A DNA stretch of 64,000 bases from Tateyamaria sp. Alg231-49 (GCF_900143535.1 NZ_FRFA01000001.1:676554-740553); one strand, 5' to 3'; positions 7,205 to 19,000 are shown, numbered from the stretch's first letter. A program made the numbers and translations. The notes: generated by a model not told the origin, from the sequence alone.

Positions 7205-10087
7205 CTACTCTGCGGCGACCTTGCGGGATGTCAGCATCGACTTGAGGTAGTGGCCCGTGTGGCTGTCGGTGATCTCGGCCACTTCTTCGGGTGTGCCAGT
7301 GGCCACAACTTTCCCGCCGCCATCCCCACCTTCGGGACCGATATCGATGATATGATCAGCCGTTTTGACCACGTCCAGATTGTGTTCGATCACCACCACG
7401 GAATTGCCCTGATCCACAAGTTCATGAAGCACTTCCAACAACTTACGCACATCTTCAAAGTGAAGACCTGTCGTGGGTTCATCCAAAATATAAAGTGTGC
7501 GCCCGGTCGAACGTTTGCTGAGTTCTTTGGATAGCTTTACCCGCTGCGCCTCACCGCCCGATAGGGTCGTCGCTTGCTGACCAACCTTGATGTAGCCAAG
7601 ACCCACCCGCATCAGCGCATCCATTTTTTCGCGGATGGTTGGAACAGCCTGAAAGAAGGTTTGCGCGTCTTCAACCGTCATGTCCAAAACGTCGGCGATG
7701 GACTTGCCCTTGAATTTGATCTCAAGCGTTTCGCGGTTGTAACGCGCGCCTTTGCAGGTTTCGCATTCGACATAGACATCGGGAAGGAAGTGCATCTCGA
7801 TCTTGATCACACCGTCGCCCTGACAAGCCTCGCAACGCCCGCCTTTGACGTTAAAACTGAAGCGTCCGGGCTTGTACCCGCGCGCCTTGGCTTCGGGCAG
7901 CCCTGCGAACCAGTCGCGGATTGGGGTGAAGGCCCCGGTGTACGTGGCAGGGTTGGACCGTGGCGTGCGCCCGATTGGGCGCTGATCGATATCAATCACC
8001 TTGTCGAGGTGTTCGAGCCCTTTGATCGTCTCACATGGCGCAGGCGTCTGGCGTGCCCCGTTCAAGCGCATCGAGGCCGTCTTGAACAGCGTTTCGATGG
8101 TCAGCGTGGATTTCCCCCCGCCCGACACACCTGTGACACAGACGAATTTTCCCAGTGGAAAATCAACGGTCACGTTCTGCAAGTTGTTGCCCGTCGCTTT
8201 GACCACTGTGACCTTCTTGTTGCCCTTCTTGCCTTTGCGCCGCGTGGCGGGCACTGCAATTTCGCGCACGCCGGACAGGTAGTCGCCAGTGATCGAACCA
8301 CTGGCTGTGACCTCGGCCGGAGTGCCGTGGGCGACAACTTCGCCGCCATGCACGCCAGCACCGGGGCCAATGTCGAACACGTAGTCCGCCTCTCGAATTG
8401 CCTCTTCGTCATGTTCAACCACGATCACGGTATTGCCCTGATCGCGCAGGTTTTTGAGCGTGCCAAGCAATCGATCATTGTCGCGCTGATGCAGGCCGAT
8501 CGACGGTTCGTCCAAGACATAAAGCACGCCTGTCAAACCAGAGCCGATTTGAGATGCAAGCCGGATCCGCTGGCTCTCTCCACCACTTAACGTACCGCTT
8601 GAGCGGGAAAGCGTAAGGTATTCCAAACCCACATTATTCAGGAACCCAAGGCGCTCGCGGATTTCCTTGAGAATGGCCCGCGCAATCTCATTTTTCTGCG
8701 ATGTCAGATACTCAGGCACGGCAGAGCACCAGTCATAGGCCTCGCGGATCGACATCTGCACAACCTGGCCTGCGTGCAGCAGTTTGTCCGGGTCATCAGC
8801 GGGGCCGATCTTGACCGCCAACGCCTCGGCGCGCAGACGGTAACCGTTGCACGTCCCGCAGGGGCGGTTGTTTTGATAGCGTTCAAACTCTTCGCGGATC
8901 CAGTTGCTGTCTGTCTCGCGGTAACGCCGTTCCATATTGGGGATGACCCCTTCGAAGACGCGCGTGACTTGGTACACCCGTCCACCTTCGTCGTAGCGGA
9001 ACGGGATTTCCTCATCGCCAGAGCCGTAGAGGAAGACTTGTTGCACAAAGGCTGGCAGGTCTTTCCACTTGGTTTGCTGGTCGAATTCGTAATGTTTGGC
9101 GATAGCTTCGATGGTTTGCAGGAAATACGGGGATTTGCCTTTGCGCCATGGGGCCAGCGCGCCATCGTAGATTTTCAGGTTCTGGTCAGGCACGACGAGG
9201 CGTTCGTCAAAGAACAGCTCTGCCCCCAACCCGTCGCAGGATGGGCATGCACCGAAGGGCGCGTTGAACGAGAACAGGCGTGGTTCGATCTCTGGGATGG
9301 TAAATCCACTGACCGGACATGCGAATTTTTCTGAAAACGTCAGGCGTTCGGGATCGCCCTCTGCTGGAGCGGTTTCCAGAACGGCAATGCCATCGGCCAG
9401 ATCCAGCGCTGTGCGCAAGCTGTCCGCCAGCCGAGTTTCCAATCCTTCCCGCACCACGATCCGGTCCACGACAACGTCGATGTCATGGCGGAATTTCTTG
9501 TCGAGCGTGGGCGGTTCGTCGAGTTCGTAAAAGGTACCGTCGACTTTGACACGTTGGAACCCTTGCTTGCGCAACTCAATGAATTCCTTGCGGTATTCGC
9601 CCTTTCGATCACGAATGATTGGCGCAAGCAGATAGGCACGTGTGCCCTCTTCAAGGCCCATCACCCGGTCCACCATGTCTTGTACCTGCTGCGCCTCGAT
9701 TGGCTTGCCCGTTTCGGGGGAATACGGCGTGCCGACGCGCGCGAACAGCAGTCGCATGTAGTCGTAAATCTCGGTCACGGTGCCGACGGTCGAACGGGGG
9801 TTCTTCGACGTCGTCTTTTGTTCAATCGAGATGGCAGGGCTCAGGCCGCTGATGTGATCCACATCCGGTTTCTGCATCATGTCGAGGAACTGGCGCGCAT
9901 AGGCGGACAGTGATTCCACATAGCGACGCTGGCCCTCGGCATAGATCGTATCAAACGCCAGCGACGACTTGCCTGACCCCGAAAGCCCAGTGATCACAAC
10001 CAGTTGGTCGCGCGGAATATCCACGTCGATGGACTTAAGGTTATGCTCGCGCGCGCCGCGCACCTCGATGTTCTTTAGCTCGGCCAT
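7205..10087 (-). CDS. uvrA: UvrABC excinuclease subunit A
   Basis: A 960-residue ATPase that scans DNA for lesions and loads UvrB in nucleotide excision repair. The start at 10087 gives the standard [17 protein letters not shown] opening; the frame is open further upstream but that part is not conserved. Two ABC modules are visible: Walker [13 protein letters not shown] near the start, a zinc module with CPVS and [20 protein letters not shown] and [13 protein letters not shown]; then Walker [11 protein letters not shown], the zinc finger CEACQGDG...[25 protein letters not shown] and [10 protein letters not shown]. All catalytic motifs are intact. No LexA box could be recognised with confidence upstream. 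Confidence 0.97.
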   Translation of the reverse strand: MAELKNIEVRGAREHNLKSIDVDIPRDQLVVITGLSGSGKSSLAFDTIYAEGQRRYVESLSAYARQFLDMMQKPDVDHISGLSPAISIEQKTTSKNPRSTVGTVTEIYDYMRLLFARVGTPYSPETGKPIEAQQVQDMVDRVMGLEEGTRAYLLAPIIRDRKGEYRKEFIELRKQGFQRVKVDGTFYELDEPPTLDKKFRHDIDVVVDRIVVREGLETRLADSLRTALDLADGIAVLETAPAEGDPERLTFSEKFACPVSGFTIPEIEPRLFSFNAPFGACPSCDGLGAELFFDERLVVPDQNLKIYDGALAPWRKGKSPYFLQTIEAIAKHYEFDQQTKWKDLPAFVQQVFLYGSGDEEIPFRYDEGGRVYQVTRVFEGVIPNMERRYRETDSNWIREEFERYQNNRPCGTCNGYRLRAEALAVKIGPADDPDKLLHAGQVVQMSIREAYDWCSAVPEYLTSQKNEIARAILKEIRERLGFLNNVGLEYLTLSRSSGTLSGGESQRIRLASQIGSGLTGVLYVLDEPSIGLHQRDNDRLLGTLKNLRDQGNTVIVVEHDEEAIREADYVFDIGPGAGVHGGEVVAHGTPAEVTASGSITGDYLSGVREIAVPATRRKGKKGNKKVTVVKATGNNLQNVTVDFPLGKFVCVTGVSGGGKSTLTIETLFKTASMRLNGARQTPAPCETIKGLEHLDKVIDIDQRPIGRTPRSNPATYTGAFTPIRDWFAGLPEAKARGYKPGRFSFNVKGGRCEACQGDGVIKIEMHFLPDVYVECETCKGARYNRETLEIKFKGKSIADVLDMTVEDAQTFFQAVPTIREKMDALMRVGLGYIKVGQQATTLSGGEAQRVKLSKELSKRSTGRTLYILDEPTTGLHFEDVRKLLEVLHELVDQGNSVVVIEHNLDVVKTADHIIDIGPEGGDGGGKVVATGTPEEVAEITDSHTGHYLKSMLTSRKVAAE

Positions 10088-10190
10088 GATCAGCCCCCCG
10101 GTTAACACTTCGTACATAGGCCAGAGGCGCTGTCGGGCCAATGGAAAAATGAGAACATGGCGTGAACATGCGCGTTGCTGCCATGGGATG

Positions 10191-11345
10191 TCAGTGGCGA
10201 CGGCGCATCGCCATCCATGCGTGCACAAAAAAGCCGCCCATAAGCACGAATATCGCTGTCCAAATCATGCCTGCGTACCCGGCCACCCCAAGAATTGCCA
10301 AAAGCGCAGGCGTTCCGATGGTGTTGCCCAAGTTGCCGGTCTGGGCCAGCGCGCCGTAGGCCTGGGCCTGCGTGTTAGGCGTCGTGTTCAGTTGTGGGAT
10401 CGATGCGAATGTCGCCCCCTGCACCAGCCCCAGCCCCGCTGCAAGCCCAAGGCAGGCAGCTGGCAGCCCCGGTGCCATCAGCAACCAAATGAGCGCTGCG
10501 ACGCTGCACACAAAACCCACTTGCGTGAGCTGTACCGCCGAAATCATGCGCAGCGCCCAAACCCCCAGTGTCATTGATACCGCAATCGACACCAAAGGCA
10601 TCGCCCCGATGACCCACGCCCGCCACTCTGGTGCAATGTAGGGCGGCAAAACCGTCAGAATGGCGAGGAAACAGAAGGTATAGAACAACCAGCCTGCCCC
10701 GGGTGCTGCAATGCGCGGCGAACGGTAGATGGTGAGGTGATCAGACAGCAGACCACGCAAGGACAGAGCGCCCTCAGCTCGGTCCTGTATTGGGCTAAGA
10801 AACCGCGTCAACACAATCGCAAAAACAGCCATCCAAATGGCATGAGCGATGAAGAGCGCCGGCACCCCGTATGCGGCAACCAGCGGTAGGCCGAGCGCGA
10901 CCAAAAGAGTGAAGGCGACGCCGAAAAACGTGCTCCAAAGCGTGAGGGTGAAACCGGTGTGGCGCGCCGCGCTTAGGCTAGCGATGAGTGTGGGGGCCGC
11001 GACGACGATGGCGAGGTGCGACATCCCCTCAACCACACGGCTGGCCAACATCAGGGGCAGCGCAGGCAATGTGGCCTGAAACAGCGACATCGCCACCCCA
11101 GCCCAAAGCGCCCACAGCATCGCACGCCGATACCGGATGCGCGCGACGACAAGGCCCGCAACGACGCCCAGAAGAATACCGACAAAGCCGACAAGAGACA
11201 CCATAAACCCAAGTGCAGCCCCAGCATCCGGATAGACGGGCCCGAGTTGGTCAAAGATCACGCTGATCTTGGCATATTGCCCAGCTGCACCCAGCCCTGC
11301 CCCCCAAAGGATAAAAACGAAGGGAAAGTTGGTGTGCTGGGTCAT
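10191..11345 (-). CDS. MFS transporter
   Basis: A 384-residue integral membrane protein with about 12 hydrophobic segments and the major facilitator pattern, including a positively charged loop RIRYRRAM between helices 2 and 3 and the proline-rich helix [19 protein letters not shown]. The substrate is unknown; the overall look is of the small-solute or drug efflux type. It follows lpdA on the same strand after 76 bases. A strong GC hairpin (7-bp stem, 11349-11374) lies three bases upstream of the start codon, with a possible Shine-Dalgarno GAGG in its loop. Confidence 0.82.
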   Translation of the reverse strand: MTQHTNFPFVFILWGAGLGAAGQYAKISVIFDQLGPVYPDAGAALGFMVSLVGFVGILLGVVAGLVVARIRYRRAMLWALWAGVAMSLFQATLPALPLMLASRVVEGMSHLAIVVAAPTLIASLSAARHTGFTLTLWSTFFGVAFTLLVALGLPLVAAYGVPALFIAHAIWMAVFAIVLTRFLSPIQDRAEGALSLRGLLSDHLTIYRSPRIAAPGAGWLFYTFCFLAILTVLPPYIAPEWRAWVIGAMPLVSIAVSMTLGVWALRMISAVQLTQVGFVCSVAALIWLLMAPGLPAACLGLAAGLGLVQGATFASIPQLNTTPNTQAQAYGALAQTGNLGNTIGTPALLAILGVAGYAGMIWTAIFVLMGGFFVHAWMAMRRRH

Positions 11346-11421
11346 AGACCCCGGCTACGCCTCACGCGCCGGGGCTTCAAGTTGTGATTTAGTCTCCCAT
11401 GCCGTCAAGCATGGGCCTCAC

Positions 11422-12819
11422 TTAAAAGTGGATGGCACGGTCGTAGGCATCCAAAACGCTTTCGTGCATCATTTCTGACAGCGTTGGGTGCGGGAAGACG
11501 GTGTGCATCAGGTCTTCTTCTGTGGTTTCGAGCGCCTGACCCACCACATAGCCCTGGATCAGTTCCGTCACTTCGGCGCCGATCATGTGCGCGCCCAAAA
11601 GCTCACCTGTTTTGGCGTCAAAGACGGTTTTGATAAGCCCCTCAGGCTCGCCCAAAGCGATCGCCTTGCCGTTGCCGATGAACGGAAATTTACCGACCTT
11701 AATGGCGTAACCCGCTTCTTTGGCTTTGGCCTCGGACAGGCCCACGCTTGCCACCTGCGGATGGCAATAGGTGCACCCCGCAATGGAGTTGGGTTTGATC
11801 GGGTGCACGTCGTTTTTGCCTGCAATCAACTCTGCAACCATTGTTCCCTCATGGGACGCCTTGTGTGCCAGCCAAGGGGCGCCCGCGATGTCGCCGATGG
11901 CATAGAGCCCATCAATGCCGGTGCGGCAGTATTCATCTGTAACCACGTGGGTGCGGTCGATTTTCACCCCGAGGGCTTCGAGACCCAGATTTTCGACGTT
12001 GCCGACGATGCCGACGGCAGAAATCACGGTGTCAAAGTCGTGCTTTTCGACCTTGCCGCCCACTTCGATATGGGCCGTGACTTTGCCTTTGGCGCGGTCC
12101 AGCTGTTTGACCATCGCTTTTTGCATGATCTTCATGCCCTGCTTTTCAAAAGACTTTTTCGCGAAAGCGCTGATTTCTTCGTCTTCGACAGGCAACACCC
12201 GGTCCATGACTTCGACCACAGTCGTGTCGGCGCCCAGCGTGTTGTAAAAGCTCGCAAATTCGATGCCAATGGCCCCGGATCCAATGACCAGCAGTTTCTT
12301 TGGCATCCGTTTAGGTGTCAGCGCCGCTTTGTACGTCCAGACCAGTTCGCCATCCGCTTCCAAACCCGGCAACTCGCGCGCGCGCGCGCCGGTTGCGAGT
12401 ATAATGTTTTTGGCAGTCAGTTCTTCGGTGCCCTTGTCGGTTTTGACGGACACTTTGCCTTTGGCGAGGATCGTGCCCTCGCCCATAATCACGGTCACCT
12501 TGTTCTTTTTCAGCAGATGGCCGATGCCGCCTGACAATTGGCCCGCAACCTGACGCGAGCGTTTGACCACAGCGTCCAGATCGTAGCTTACATTGTCTGC
12601 CTTCAGGCCAAATTCCTTGGCGCGATGCATCAGGTGGAACACTTCGGACGAGCGCAACATCGCTTTGGTCGGGATGCAGCCCCAGTTCAGGCAGATGCCG
12701 CCCAAATGTTCGCGTTCCACCACGCAGGTGCTCAGACCCAATTGTGCCGCACGTATTGCCGCCACATATCCGCCTGGGCCGGAGCCAACCACCACCACGT
12801 CAAAGGATTTTGCTGCCAT
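11422..12819 (-). CDS. lpdA: Dihydrolipoyl dehydrogenase (E3)
   Basis: A 465-residue flavoprotein disulfide reductase that reoxidises the lipoyl groups of 2-oxoacid dehydrogenase complexes with NAD+. Start 12819 gives MAAKSFDVVVVGSGPGGY, with GAGG about nine bases upstream. The redox pair is in GGICLNWGCIPTKAML, the NAD-binding site in VIGSGAIGIEFASFYNTLG, and the C-terminal HPTLSEMMHE holds the His-Glu pair of the partner active site. It is not in an operon with an E1/E2 set; the pdhABC genes are 14 kb away on the other strand, but both share the same palindromic sequence upstream. It could serve pyruvate dehydrogenase, 2-oxoglutarate dehydrogenase or the glycine cleavage system; the shared operator favours the first. 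Confidence 0.95.
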   Translation of the reverse strand: MAAKSFDVVVVGSGPGGYVAAIRAAQLGLSTCVVEREHLGGICLNWGCIPTKAMLRSSEVFHLMHRAKEFGLKADNVSYDLDAVVKRSRQVAGQLSGGIGHLLKKNKVTVIMGEGTILAKGKVSVKTDKGTEELTAKNIILATGARARELPGLEADGELVWTYKAALTPKRMPKKLLVIGSGAIGIEFASFYNTLGADTTVVEVMDRVLPVEDEEISAFAKKSFEKQGMKIMQKAMVKQLDRAKGKVTAHIEVGGKVEKHDFDTVISAVGIVGNVENLGLEALGVKIDRTHVVTDEYCRTGIDGLYAIGDIAGAPWLAHKASHEGTMVAELIAGKNDVHPIKPNSIAGCTYCHPQVASVGLSEAKAKEAGYAIKVGKFPFIGNGKAIALGEPEGLIKTVFDAKTGELLGAHMIGAEVTELIQGYVVGQALETTEEDLMHTVFPHPTLSEMMHESVLDAYDRAIHF

Positions 12820-12851
12820 GTCTCGTGTCCTCGTCAAACTCTGATCAGAAT

Positions 12852-12869
12852 TAGTTTAACGGTAAACTA
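12852..12869. promoter_or_regulatory. Palindromic operator candidate upstream of lpdA, shared with pdhA
   Basis: TAGTTTAACGGTAAACTA has perfect 7-bp arms. It lies 33 bases upstream of the lpdA start codon. The symmetry continues outward to a 40-base imperfect palindrome, 12841-12880, capped by CTGATCA and TGATCAG. An almost identical sequence lies upstream of pdhA at 26992-27009. The binding protein is unknown; the sequence does not match the E. coli PdhR consensus. Confidence 0.72.
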
Positions 12870-12933
12870 CTTTTGATCAGACCTCAACGTACGACATGCG
12901 CGACACTTCGACCTCAATGGAGCACGGTCAGAT

Positions 12934-13515
12934 TTAGGCGGCCGCGGCCGCCTCTTGCAGTTCGCGCAGGATTTCGCCGTAGCCACCCAGATCAAGGAAC
13001 GCTTGTTCTGCGCCCGTGGTTTTGCGCCCCAGACTGGCATTGCGATGTGGGAACCGGCCAAACCGGCGGATCACTTCGCGGTGGGCACGGGCGTGTAGCA
13101 GAAATGTCGCATCGCCCATCCGCTCGCTGATCAGACGCACAGCGCGGTCCTGATCCGTAAGGTTTTCCGAATGCTCGAGCGGCAAATAAAAGAAAACGCG
13201 AGCGGGCGGGTCGACACGTAGGTCCCAGCCCTTTGCGATGGCCGACTTTGCAGCAGCCAGTGCGGCCCGGTCGGTGGCAAAAGCCTGGCAAGAGTCCCGG
13301 AAAATGTTACGCGACATCTGATCTGTGAGGATCGTATAGGCCAGCGCCCCGTTGGGATAAGTCAGCCAGAGCGCGTATTGCCCTTCGGATGCCCCTTGCA
13401 ATGCACGCCCAAAACGCTGGCGTACGGTGTCGTCGAAGTCAGCATCCATCCTGAACCAGTGTTCCGGTGTGCACTCATCCAACCAGAACTTTAGTATTTC
13501 ATCCGGACCTACCAT
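12934..13515 (-). CDS. DUF924 family protein
   Basis: A 193-residue soluble protein. Start 13515 is chosen because AGGAG lies eight bases upstream; the frame extends 21 bases further without a better site. Typical DUF924 features are the opening ILKFWLDECTPEHWFRMD, the LWLTYPNGALAYTILTDQMSRNIFRD block, FFYLPLEHSEN and the RFGRFPHRNASLGR end, forming an all-helical TPR-like fold. The role of the family is unknown. The C-terminus is a run of alanines encoded by a GCGGCCGC tract. It lies 81 bases past the end of the MFS gene upstream and may be read from that transcript. Confidence 0.85.
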   Translation of the reverse strand: MVGPDEILKFWLDECTPEHWFRMDADFDDTVRQRFGRALQGASEGQYALWLTYPNGALAYTILTDQMSRNIFRDSCQAFATDRAALAAAKSAIAKGWDLRVDPPARVFFYLPLEHSENLTDQDRAVRLISERMGDATFLLHARAHREVIRRFGRFPHRNASLGRKTTGAEQAFLDLGGYGEILRELQEAAAAA

Positions 13516-13595
13516 GGTTTTCACTCCTGCTCCCATGCCCCGTTATCAAATCGTTACACGTCAATATGTGGTCCGCCCAATCACGAAATACAACA

Positions 13596-14864
13596 TTATG
13601 CAGCTTTACCGTCATCATCTCCGGCCTGATCAGCGCTGATGGCGTATTCTTGTGCAATTTCCATTGAAACGGGCGTTACCGCACTCTGCGCCATCGCCAC
13701 GTAGGCACCGGTTTCCGTGACCGAGATCGCGTCGCGTTGCGTGGTGCGATACATGGCGTAACCTGCGAGGACGGCAAACAAAACAGCAATGAACAGATAA
13801 AACCCGCTTGGTCCAATGTTCTCCATCAGTGCCCCCACCACAAGCGGGCCAAACACAGCACCCAAACCACTGATAAAAACCAGTCCGCCAGAGGCTGCGG
13901 CCATGTCTTCATGCTCCAGATAGTCATTCGTGTGTGCCAACAGCAGCGAATAGGCTGGGTTCGACATTCCCCCCACCACAAAGGCTGAGATCAGCAACCA
14001 TATGAGGTTCGGGCCCAACAGTATGCCTGCGACAGCGCCTGCAAGGCCTATGGCTGAGACGACAATGATCAACTGCCGCCTATCCATCCGGTCAGATATC
14101 CATCCGATCGGGTATTGCAGCACCATAGCCCCGACAAAAAAGGTCGCAACGAAAGTCGAAATCTCGGCAACGCTCAGACCCACCTGCGCCCCGTAAACAG
14201 ACGACATGCCAAACTGCGCCGAAAACACGCCGCCCAGCAGCAACATCCCGAAACAGCCCAGAGGCGACTTGCCAAAAAGGTCGCGCAGGGTCATCGGTTT
14301 GGTTGAATCAAAGGCCGGCGTCGGTGTGATCGACAATAGAATTGGCGTGATCGCAAGAGACACGAGCACTGACGGAATCACAAACAACACAAAACCGGAC
14401 GGGTCCGCCGTCAGCAAAAGGGCCTGACTGATCACGATCCCCGATGTCTGCACGATCATGTAAAGCGAAAGGGCCTTGCCCCGGTTCGAGTTGTCAGCAG
14501 CATCGTTCAGCCAGCTTTCGGCCGTGACGTACACAGCCGAAAATCCGAACCCGATCACCACACGGCCCAGTGCCCAGACCCACGGATTGGCGAATGTCGG
14601 ATACAGCAGGATGACAGCCGAAATCAGCGAGGCGAGGGCCGCAAAGACCCGCACATGCCCCACCCGTCGGATCATGTTTGGGGCCATACGGCTTCCGAAC
14701 AGGAACCCGGCGAAATAGGCCGACATCACGATAGACATCTCGAGCGTCGAGAATCCTTCGATCTCGCCCCGGATGCCCAACAGCGTGCCCTGCATGCCGT
14801 TGCCCACCATCAAAAGGCACATGCCCAAGAGCAGCGCCCACGCGCTTGTGATGACCTGGATCAT
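13596..14864 (-). CDS. MFS transporter, YcaD-like
   Basis: A 422-residue protein with 12 predicted membrane helices. The GNGMQGTLLGIRGEIEGFST opening, RVVIGFGFSAVYVTAESWLND in helix 4-5 and GWISDRMDRRQL in the central loop are typical of the YcaD-like MFS branch. The cytoplasmic tail after helix 12 is about 50 residues long, polar and acidic. The substrate is unknown. It starts 69 bases after the end of queA on the same strand. Confidence 0.82.
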   Translation of the reverse strand: MIQVITSAWALLLGMCLLMVGNGMQGTLLGIRGEIEGFSTLEMSIVMSAYFAGFLFGSRMAPNMIRRVGHVRVFAALASLISAVILLYPTFANPWVWALGRVVIGFGFSAVYVTAESWLNDAADNSNRGKALSLYMIVQTSGIVISQALLLTADPSGFVLFVIPSVLVSLAITPILLSITPTPAFDSTKPMTLRDLFGKSPLGCFGMLLLGGVFSAQFGMSSVYGAQVGLSVAEISTFVATFFVGAMVLQYPIGWISDRMDRRQLIIVVSAIGLAGAVAGILLGPNLIWLLISAFVVGGMSNPAYSLLLAHTNDYLEHEDMAAASGGLVFISGLGAVFGPLVVGALMENIGPSGFYLFIAVLFAVLAGYAMYRTTQRDAISVTETGAYVAMAQSAVTPVSMEIAQEYAISADQAGDDDGKAA

Positions 14865-14933
14865 GACGCTCGTCTCCTGCGCGCTGTGTCAGAGTCACCG
14901 ATGGCATGGCCTGCGCGATTGAGTCGCCGCATA

Positions 14934-16016
14934 TTACGACTTTGTCGTGTCGGTTTTGTCTGTGTGCGTCTCGGGCAGCAGCAACGACGCATCGCCGTAT
15001 GAAAAGAACCGATAGCCCTGTGTTACCGCATGTTCGTAGATGCGTTTTATCCGGTTTTGCCCCATCAGCGCGGCCACCAGCATCATCAGTGTCGATTTGG
15101 GCAGGTGAAAGTTGGTCATCAACCCGTCGGCGACTCGGAAAGGAAAGCCGGGGTAGATGAAGATATCCGTCTCCCCCTCCCACGGGCTTACCCCGTTGTC
15201 CCGCGCCATGGTTTCGATCAGTCGGAGCGCTGTGGTGCCCACGGGAATTACGCGCCCACCCTGCGCCTTTGCGGCTGCGATGTCCTGTGCGGCGCGCGCG
15301 CTGACCTGCCCCCATTCGGCATGCATCTTGTGGGTGGAGACGTCGTCGACCTTGACGGGCAGAAACGTGCCTGCGCCCACGTGCAGCGTAACATAGGTCG
15401 TCGCAACGCCCCGCGCCCTCAGCGCGTCCATCAAAGCGGCGTCAAAGTGCAGCGACGCCGTCGGGGCAGCAACGGCCCCGCTGTTGGCCGCCCAGATGGT
15501 TTGATAATCCACCTTGTCGCGTGCATCGGCCGCGCGTTTGGCAGCAATGTAGGGCGGCAATGGCATGGCCCCGGCTTGGGCAAGCGCCGCATCAAAGTCA
15601 TCGCCAGTCAGGTTAAACTGCAAGTGGCCCTGCCCGTCTGCGGTACCGGCCAGCGTCGCCGACAAATCTACGGACAAACGCACCTCCTCGCCTACCCGCA
15701 GTTTCTTGAGCGGTTTGACCAGCGCCGACCATTTGCCGTCGCTGCGCGGTTCCAGCAGCGTGACTTCGATCCTTGCCGTCGTTTCACCCTGTGCAGAGGT
15801 CCGCGCGCGGGTGCCGAAAAGGCGCGCCGGGATGACCTTGGTGTCGTTCAGCACCAGCAGATCACCGGGGCGCAGCCAATCCACCAGATCGGTGACATGC
15901 TGATCGTGGATAGTGTCAGCCTCCGCAACCAGCAGGCGCGCTGAGGAGCGCGGCACCGCAGGCCGTGTCGCAATCAGGGTTTCAGGTAGATCAAAGTCAA
16001 AATCGCTGAGTTTCAT
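14934..16016 (-). CDS. queA: S-adenosylmethionine:tRNA ribosyltransferase-isomerase
   Basis: A 360-residue enzyme that transfers and isomerises the ribosyl part of SAM onto 7-aminomethyl-deazaguanine in tRNA, giving epoxyqueuosine. The family blocks are all present: [15 protein letters not shown] at the start, [70 protein letters not shown] and FITH-like [18 protein letters not shown] near the end. Its length is normal. It starts 21 bases after the end of the AsmA-like gene upstream, suggesting co-transcription. No other queuosine gene is in the window. Confidence 0.96.
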   Translation of the reverse strand: MKLSDFDFDLPETLIATRPAVPRSSARLLVAEADTIHDQHVTDLVDWLRPGDLLVLNDTKVIPARLFGTRARTSAQGETTARIEVTLLEPRSDGKWSALVKPLKKLRVGEEVRLSVDLSATLAGTADGQGHLQFNLTGDDFDAALAQAGAMPLPPYIAAKRAADARDKVDYQTIWAANSGAVAAPTASLHFDAALMDALRARGVATTYVTLHVGAGTFLPVKVDDVSTHKMHAEWGQVSARAAQDIAAAKAQGGRVIPVGTTALRLIETMARDNGVSPWEGETDIFIYPGFPFRVADGLMTNFHLPKSTLMMLVAALMGQNRIKRIYEHAVTQGYRFFSYGDASLLLPETHTDKTDTTKS

Positions 16017-16037
16017 GCCCGCGCTCTACACCGGCCC

Positions 16038-19000
16038 TCAGCGGCTGTCACTCGCTTCCTGACGCAGGCGCATCCGTCGTTGGGCTTCTGTCTCAACAGG
16101 CTCGCTCAAGTCGCTCTCTTTGGGTTCGCTCAACGCGCTTGCCTCAGGAACCACTGGGTCGATTTCGTTTGTAACGGTTGGCAACGTGGGGGGTTGGGCG
16201 CGGAAAACTTCACGGAACATACCCGGAGTGAGGGCCGAGAGAGGATTGACCTGCACCTGAGGATTGGAAGCCGCCCCGCGCAAAGCGTAGTTGAACCCAA
16301 TCAGCCCCTCGCCTTTGCGCGTAAGGATACTGCCGATCCCGTTGATCAGGTACAAAGGCGAGATGACGCCCTGCATATCAAGAATTGAGCGGTTCACATC
16401 GTAGGTGCCAAACATGGAAAGCCCCATGGACGGCCCGACAGCACTGGCCTGTGTCAGCGTCATAATCGATGGGGTCAGGCGAAAGGCGGCCTCGACTTCC
16501 TGAAAATGAATGCCCGGCCCGCCCATCTGTTCCAGAAGGCCCACGATGCTAAGCGCATTCAAAAGGGCGGCAATGGCAGGCGCATCCTGAATACGGGTTT
16601 CACGGATGCTGAGACTACCATCAAAGCTCGCCGAGCCCACGGGCCGCAGGGTCAGCGATAATGTCCCCCCGCGCGCCTGCTTGAGGATCGCAGCAGAGGC
16701 CGCAACCCCACCGGCATCATCCGACGTGATGCGGATGGCGCTGCGCCCGTTTTCCGGCAGAACCTCACCGCGAATGGGCGTCGCCCCGTTGATGCGGGCC
16801 TGAAATTTGCCGCTCAGGCCGCGCGCCATGTCAAACTCGCCCGCAAGACCGGTGAGCCGGATGGTGTCAGTGATCAGCAACTGATCCAGCGTCAGGTTAA
16901 GTGGCCCACCGCCCTGCCCGCCTGCGCTGCCTGATCCGGAGCCGCCAAAATCAGCTTGCCGCAAGTCAAGCTTGCCGCCCCGCACATTGATCGCCGGGGG
17001 CACATTTACGCCCCGCCCGACCAGATCAACCGGGGCATCCAGCCACTGACCGACCTGCACCCGGTCAAACCGGGCACGCTCTAACCCGCCATCCGGGCGC
17101 AGAGTAATGGCGCCGCTGGCACGCAACCCCGGCGCGTCCAACTCGAGCCGATCCACCCGCGGGGTTTCTCCCAACTGCCCGGTGACCGACAAAATCGCCG
17201 GGGTTTGGGCCGCTTTGCTCCATCCCAATGGCGGGGAAGACAGGCGGATACCACGCAAATCCGATTCAACCTGAAATGTCGGGACCGTGTCGTCCGCTGG
17301 CAGGGTCACTCGGATACGTCCCGTACCCTGCCCCGTCAACAAGCCCGGCGGAAGTCCCAGACCCAGCACTGTTTCGGTGCGCTCGGACAGTTCCATCGTA
17401 CCAGTGACGTTGCTCGGCTGCGGACCCGTGCCAATGGGTTGCTCCCATATGGCCTGAAATGGGATTCCGTCGAGCGTGCCAAGGCCCGAAATCTCCACAC
17501 CCGCGTTGTTCGCCACGACCTCAAGCGTGCTTGTGGCAAGGGTGCGCCCTTCGATCAGGCGGGTACTTGTCACTTCGCGCGCAGTCCCGCGGGCGTCAAA
17601 TATCAACTCGCCCGGCTTCAATCCCTTGCGCAAAGACAGCGCCAGTGTCCCTTCGGCTTGCAGATATCCGTCAGCGATGGCAGTCGGCAGATCCGCCTTA
17701 GACATTATGCTCAGCGGTGGGGCATCCAGCATGGCCAGTGCTGCGGTGACGGTGCCGCGAGTTTGCAGGCGGACGATCGCGGGCGGGTTCGGCTTTGCGC
17801 GCACATCCGGGATGATAAATGACGAACTCGCCACATCAATCGCCCCGCCCTCGGGCGCGATCACCTTGCCTGCGTCCACCGTCACCACAAACCGATTATC
17901 AAGCAGGCTGGCCGTACCCCGCGCCTCAGTGATCGGCGGCAACGTCTTGGTATAGCGCACATGGGCGTCTTCGAAGTCAAAGCTGATAAACGCATTGAGC
18001 GGCGACCCGGGCGCATCCCGCAACACAGCGTCCATGTTTCTGAGTCTGCCCCCCAACAGATTATCTACAAGCCATGCCCGCGTTTTTGGAACTGCCCCAT
18101 GCGGCCATAGGGCAAGCAACCGTTCGGGCAAAATGCCGTCCATTTGCGCGTCCAGACCATAGCTCCACCCTTCCGGGCCCGCCTCAAGCACACCGCGCGC
18201 AAGCACGGTTTGGCCCTGATCCTGAAACACCGCCTGCCCTACATCCAAGCGAAAGGGATCAAGACCAAGGCGGAAATCCATCTCTGCAGCCTCAAAACTG
18301 ACAGGCGCGTCATAGAGGTTGTCGGGATTGGCTGTCAGCGTAGACGAGCGGAATTGCCCCACCAGATCATTGAGCTGCCCATCCGCAGTGAGCCCAAGAA
18401 CCGTCTGTCCTTCGATCCGGCCAGTGATCCAAGCACTGTCGACGGAGAGTTCATCAAACGTAAGCACGCGCGCGGCGGGGTCGTAGTTGAAATAGCTGCG
18501 CGCCGAGGAAAACGGTACAGGCCGGGCGGCGTCGTTGGGCTGGATCACGCCTGCCCCGATGGTGAGTGTCGCATTAAGAGGGGCAAGCGTTCCGTCGGTG
18601 TTGACCCCTGCGCGCATTGCGCCTGAGATCGGCGCACGCAATACGTTGAGCCACGCGAATGGGGGGGCAAGCGTTGCGATGTCGCCCGCATCTATTCCTT
18701 CGATTGATGCCCCGAACGTGGCGGCCACATCGCCCATACGGCTTTCATAGTTCGCCGCCAGCGTCGCGACCCCCTGCCCGCCGCTCAGCAATGCGAGGTC
18801 GGTGGTGATGCGCACGGCCTCGCCCGCTCGGGTCAGCTGTGCGCGCCCGCCGTCGATCGTCCAGGCCCGATTGGCCCGCACATCTTCGACCTGCAGTGTT
18901 AAGGCACGGATTTCAGCAGAGCGCAGCGCGTCAAAACCGGGGTGTGAAAGGATCGTATCGATCCCTGCGATCAGTTCGGCCAGGGTGGCGGCCTGCCTGT

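Noticed and set aside
7574..8590. 338-codon plus-strand frame inside uvrA
   Set aside because: Shadow of uvrA caused by GC-rich third positions; no family likeness.
12852..12869. Binding site of an E. coli-type PdhR
   Set aside because: That consensus is built on ATTGGT/ACCAAT arms; the palindrome here has TAGTTTA/TAAACTA arms, so another regulator is needed.
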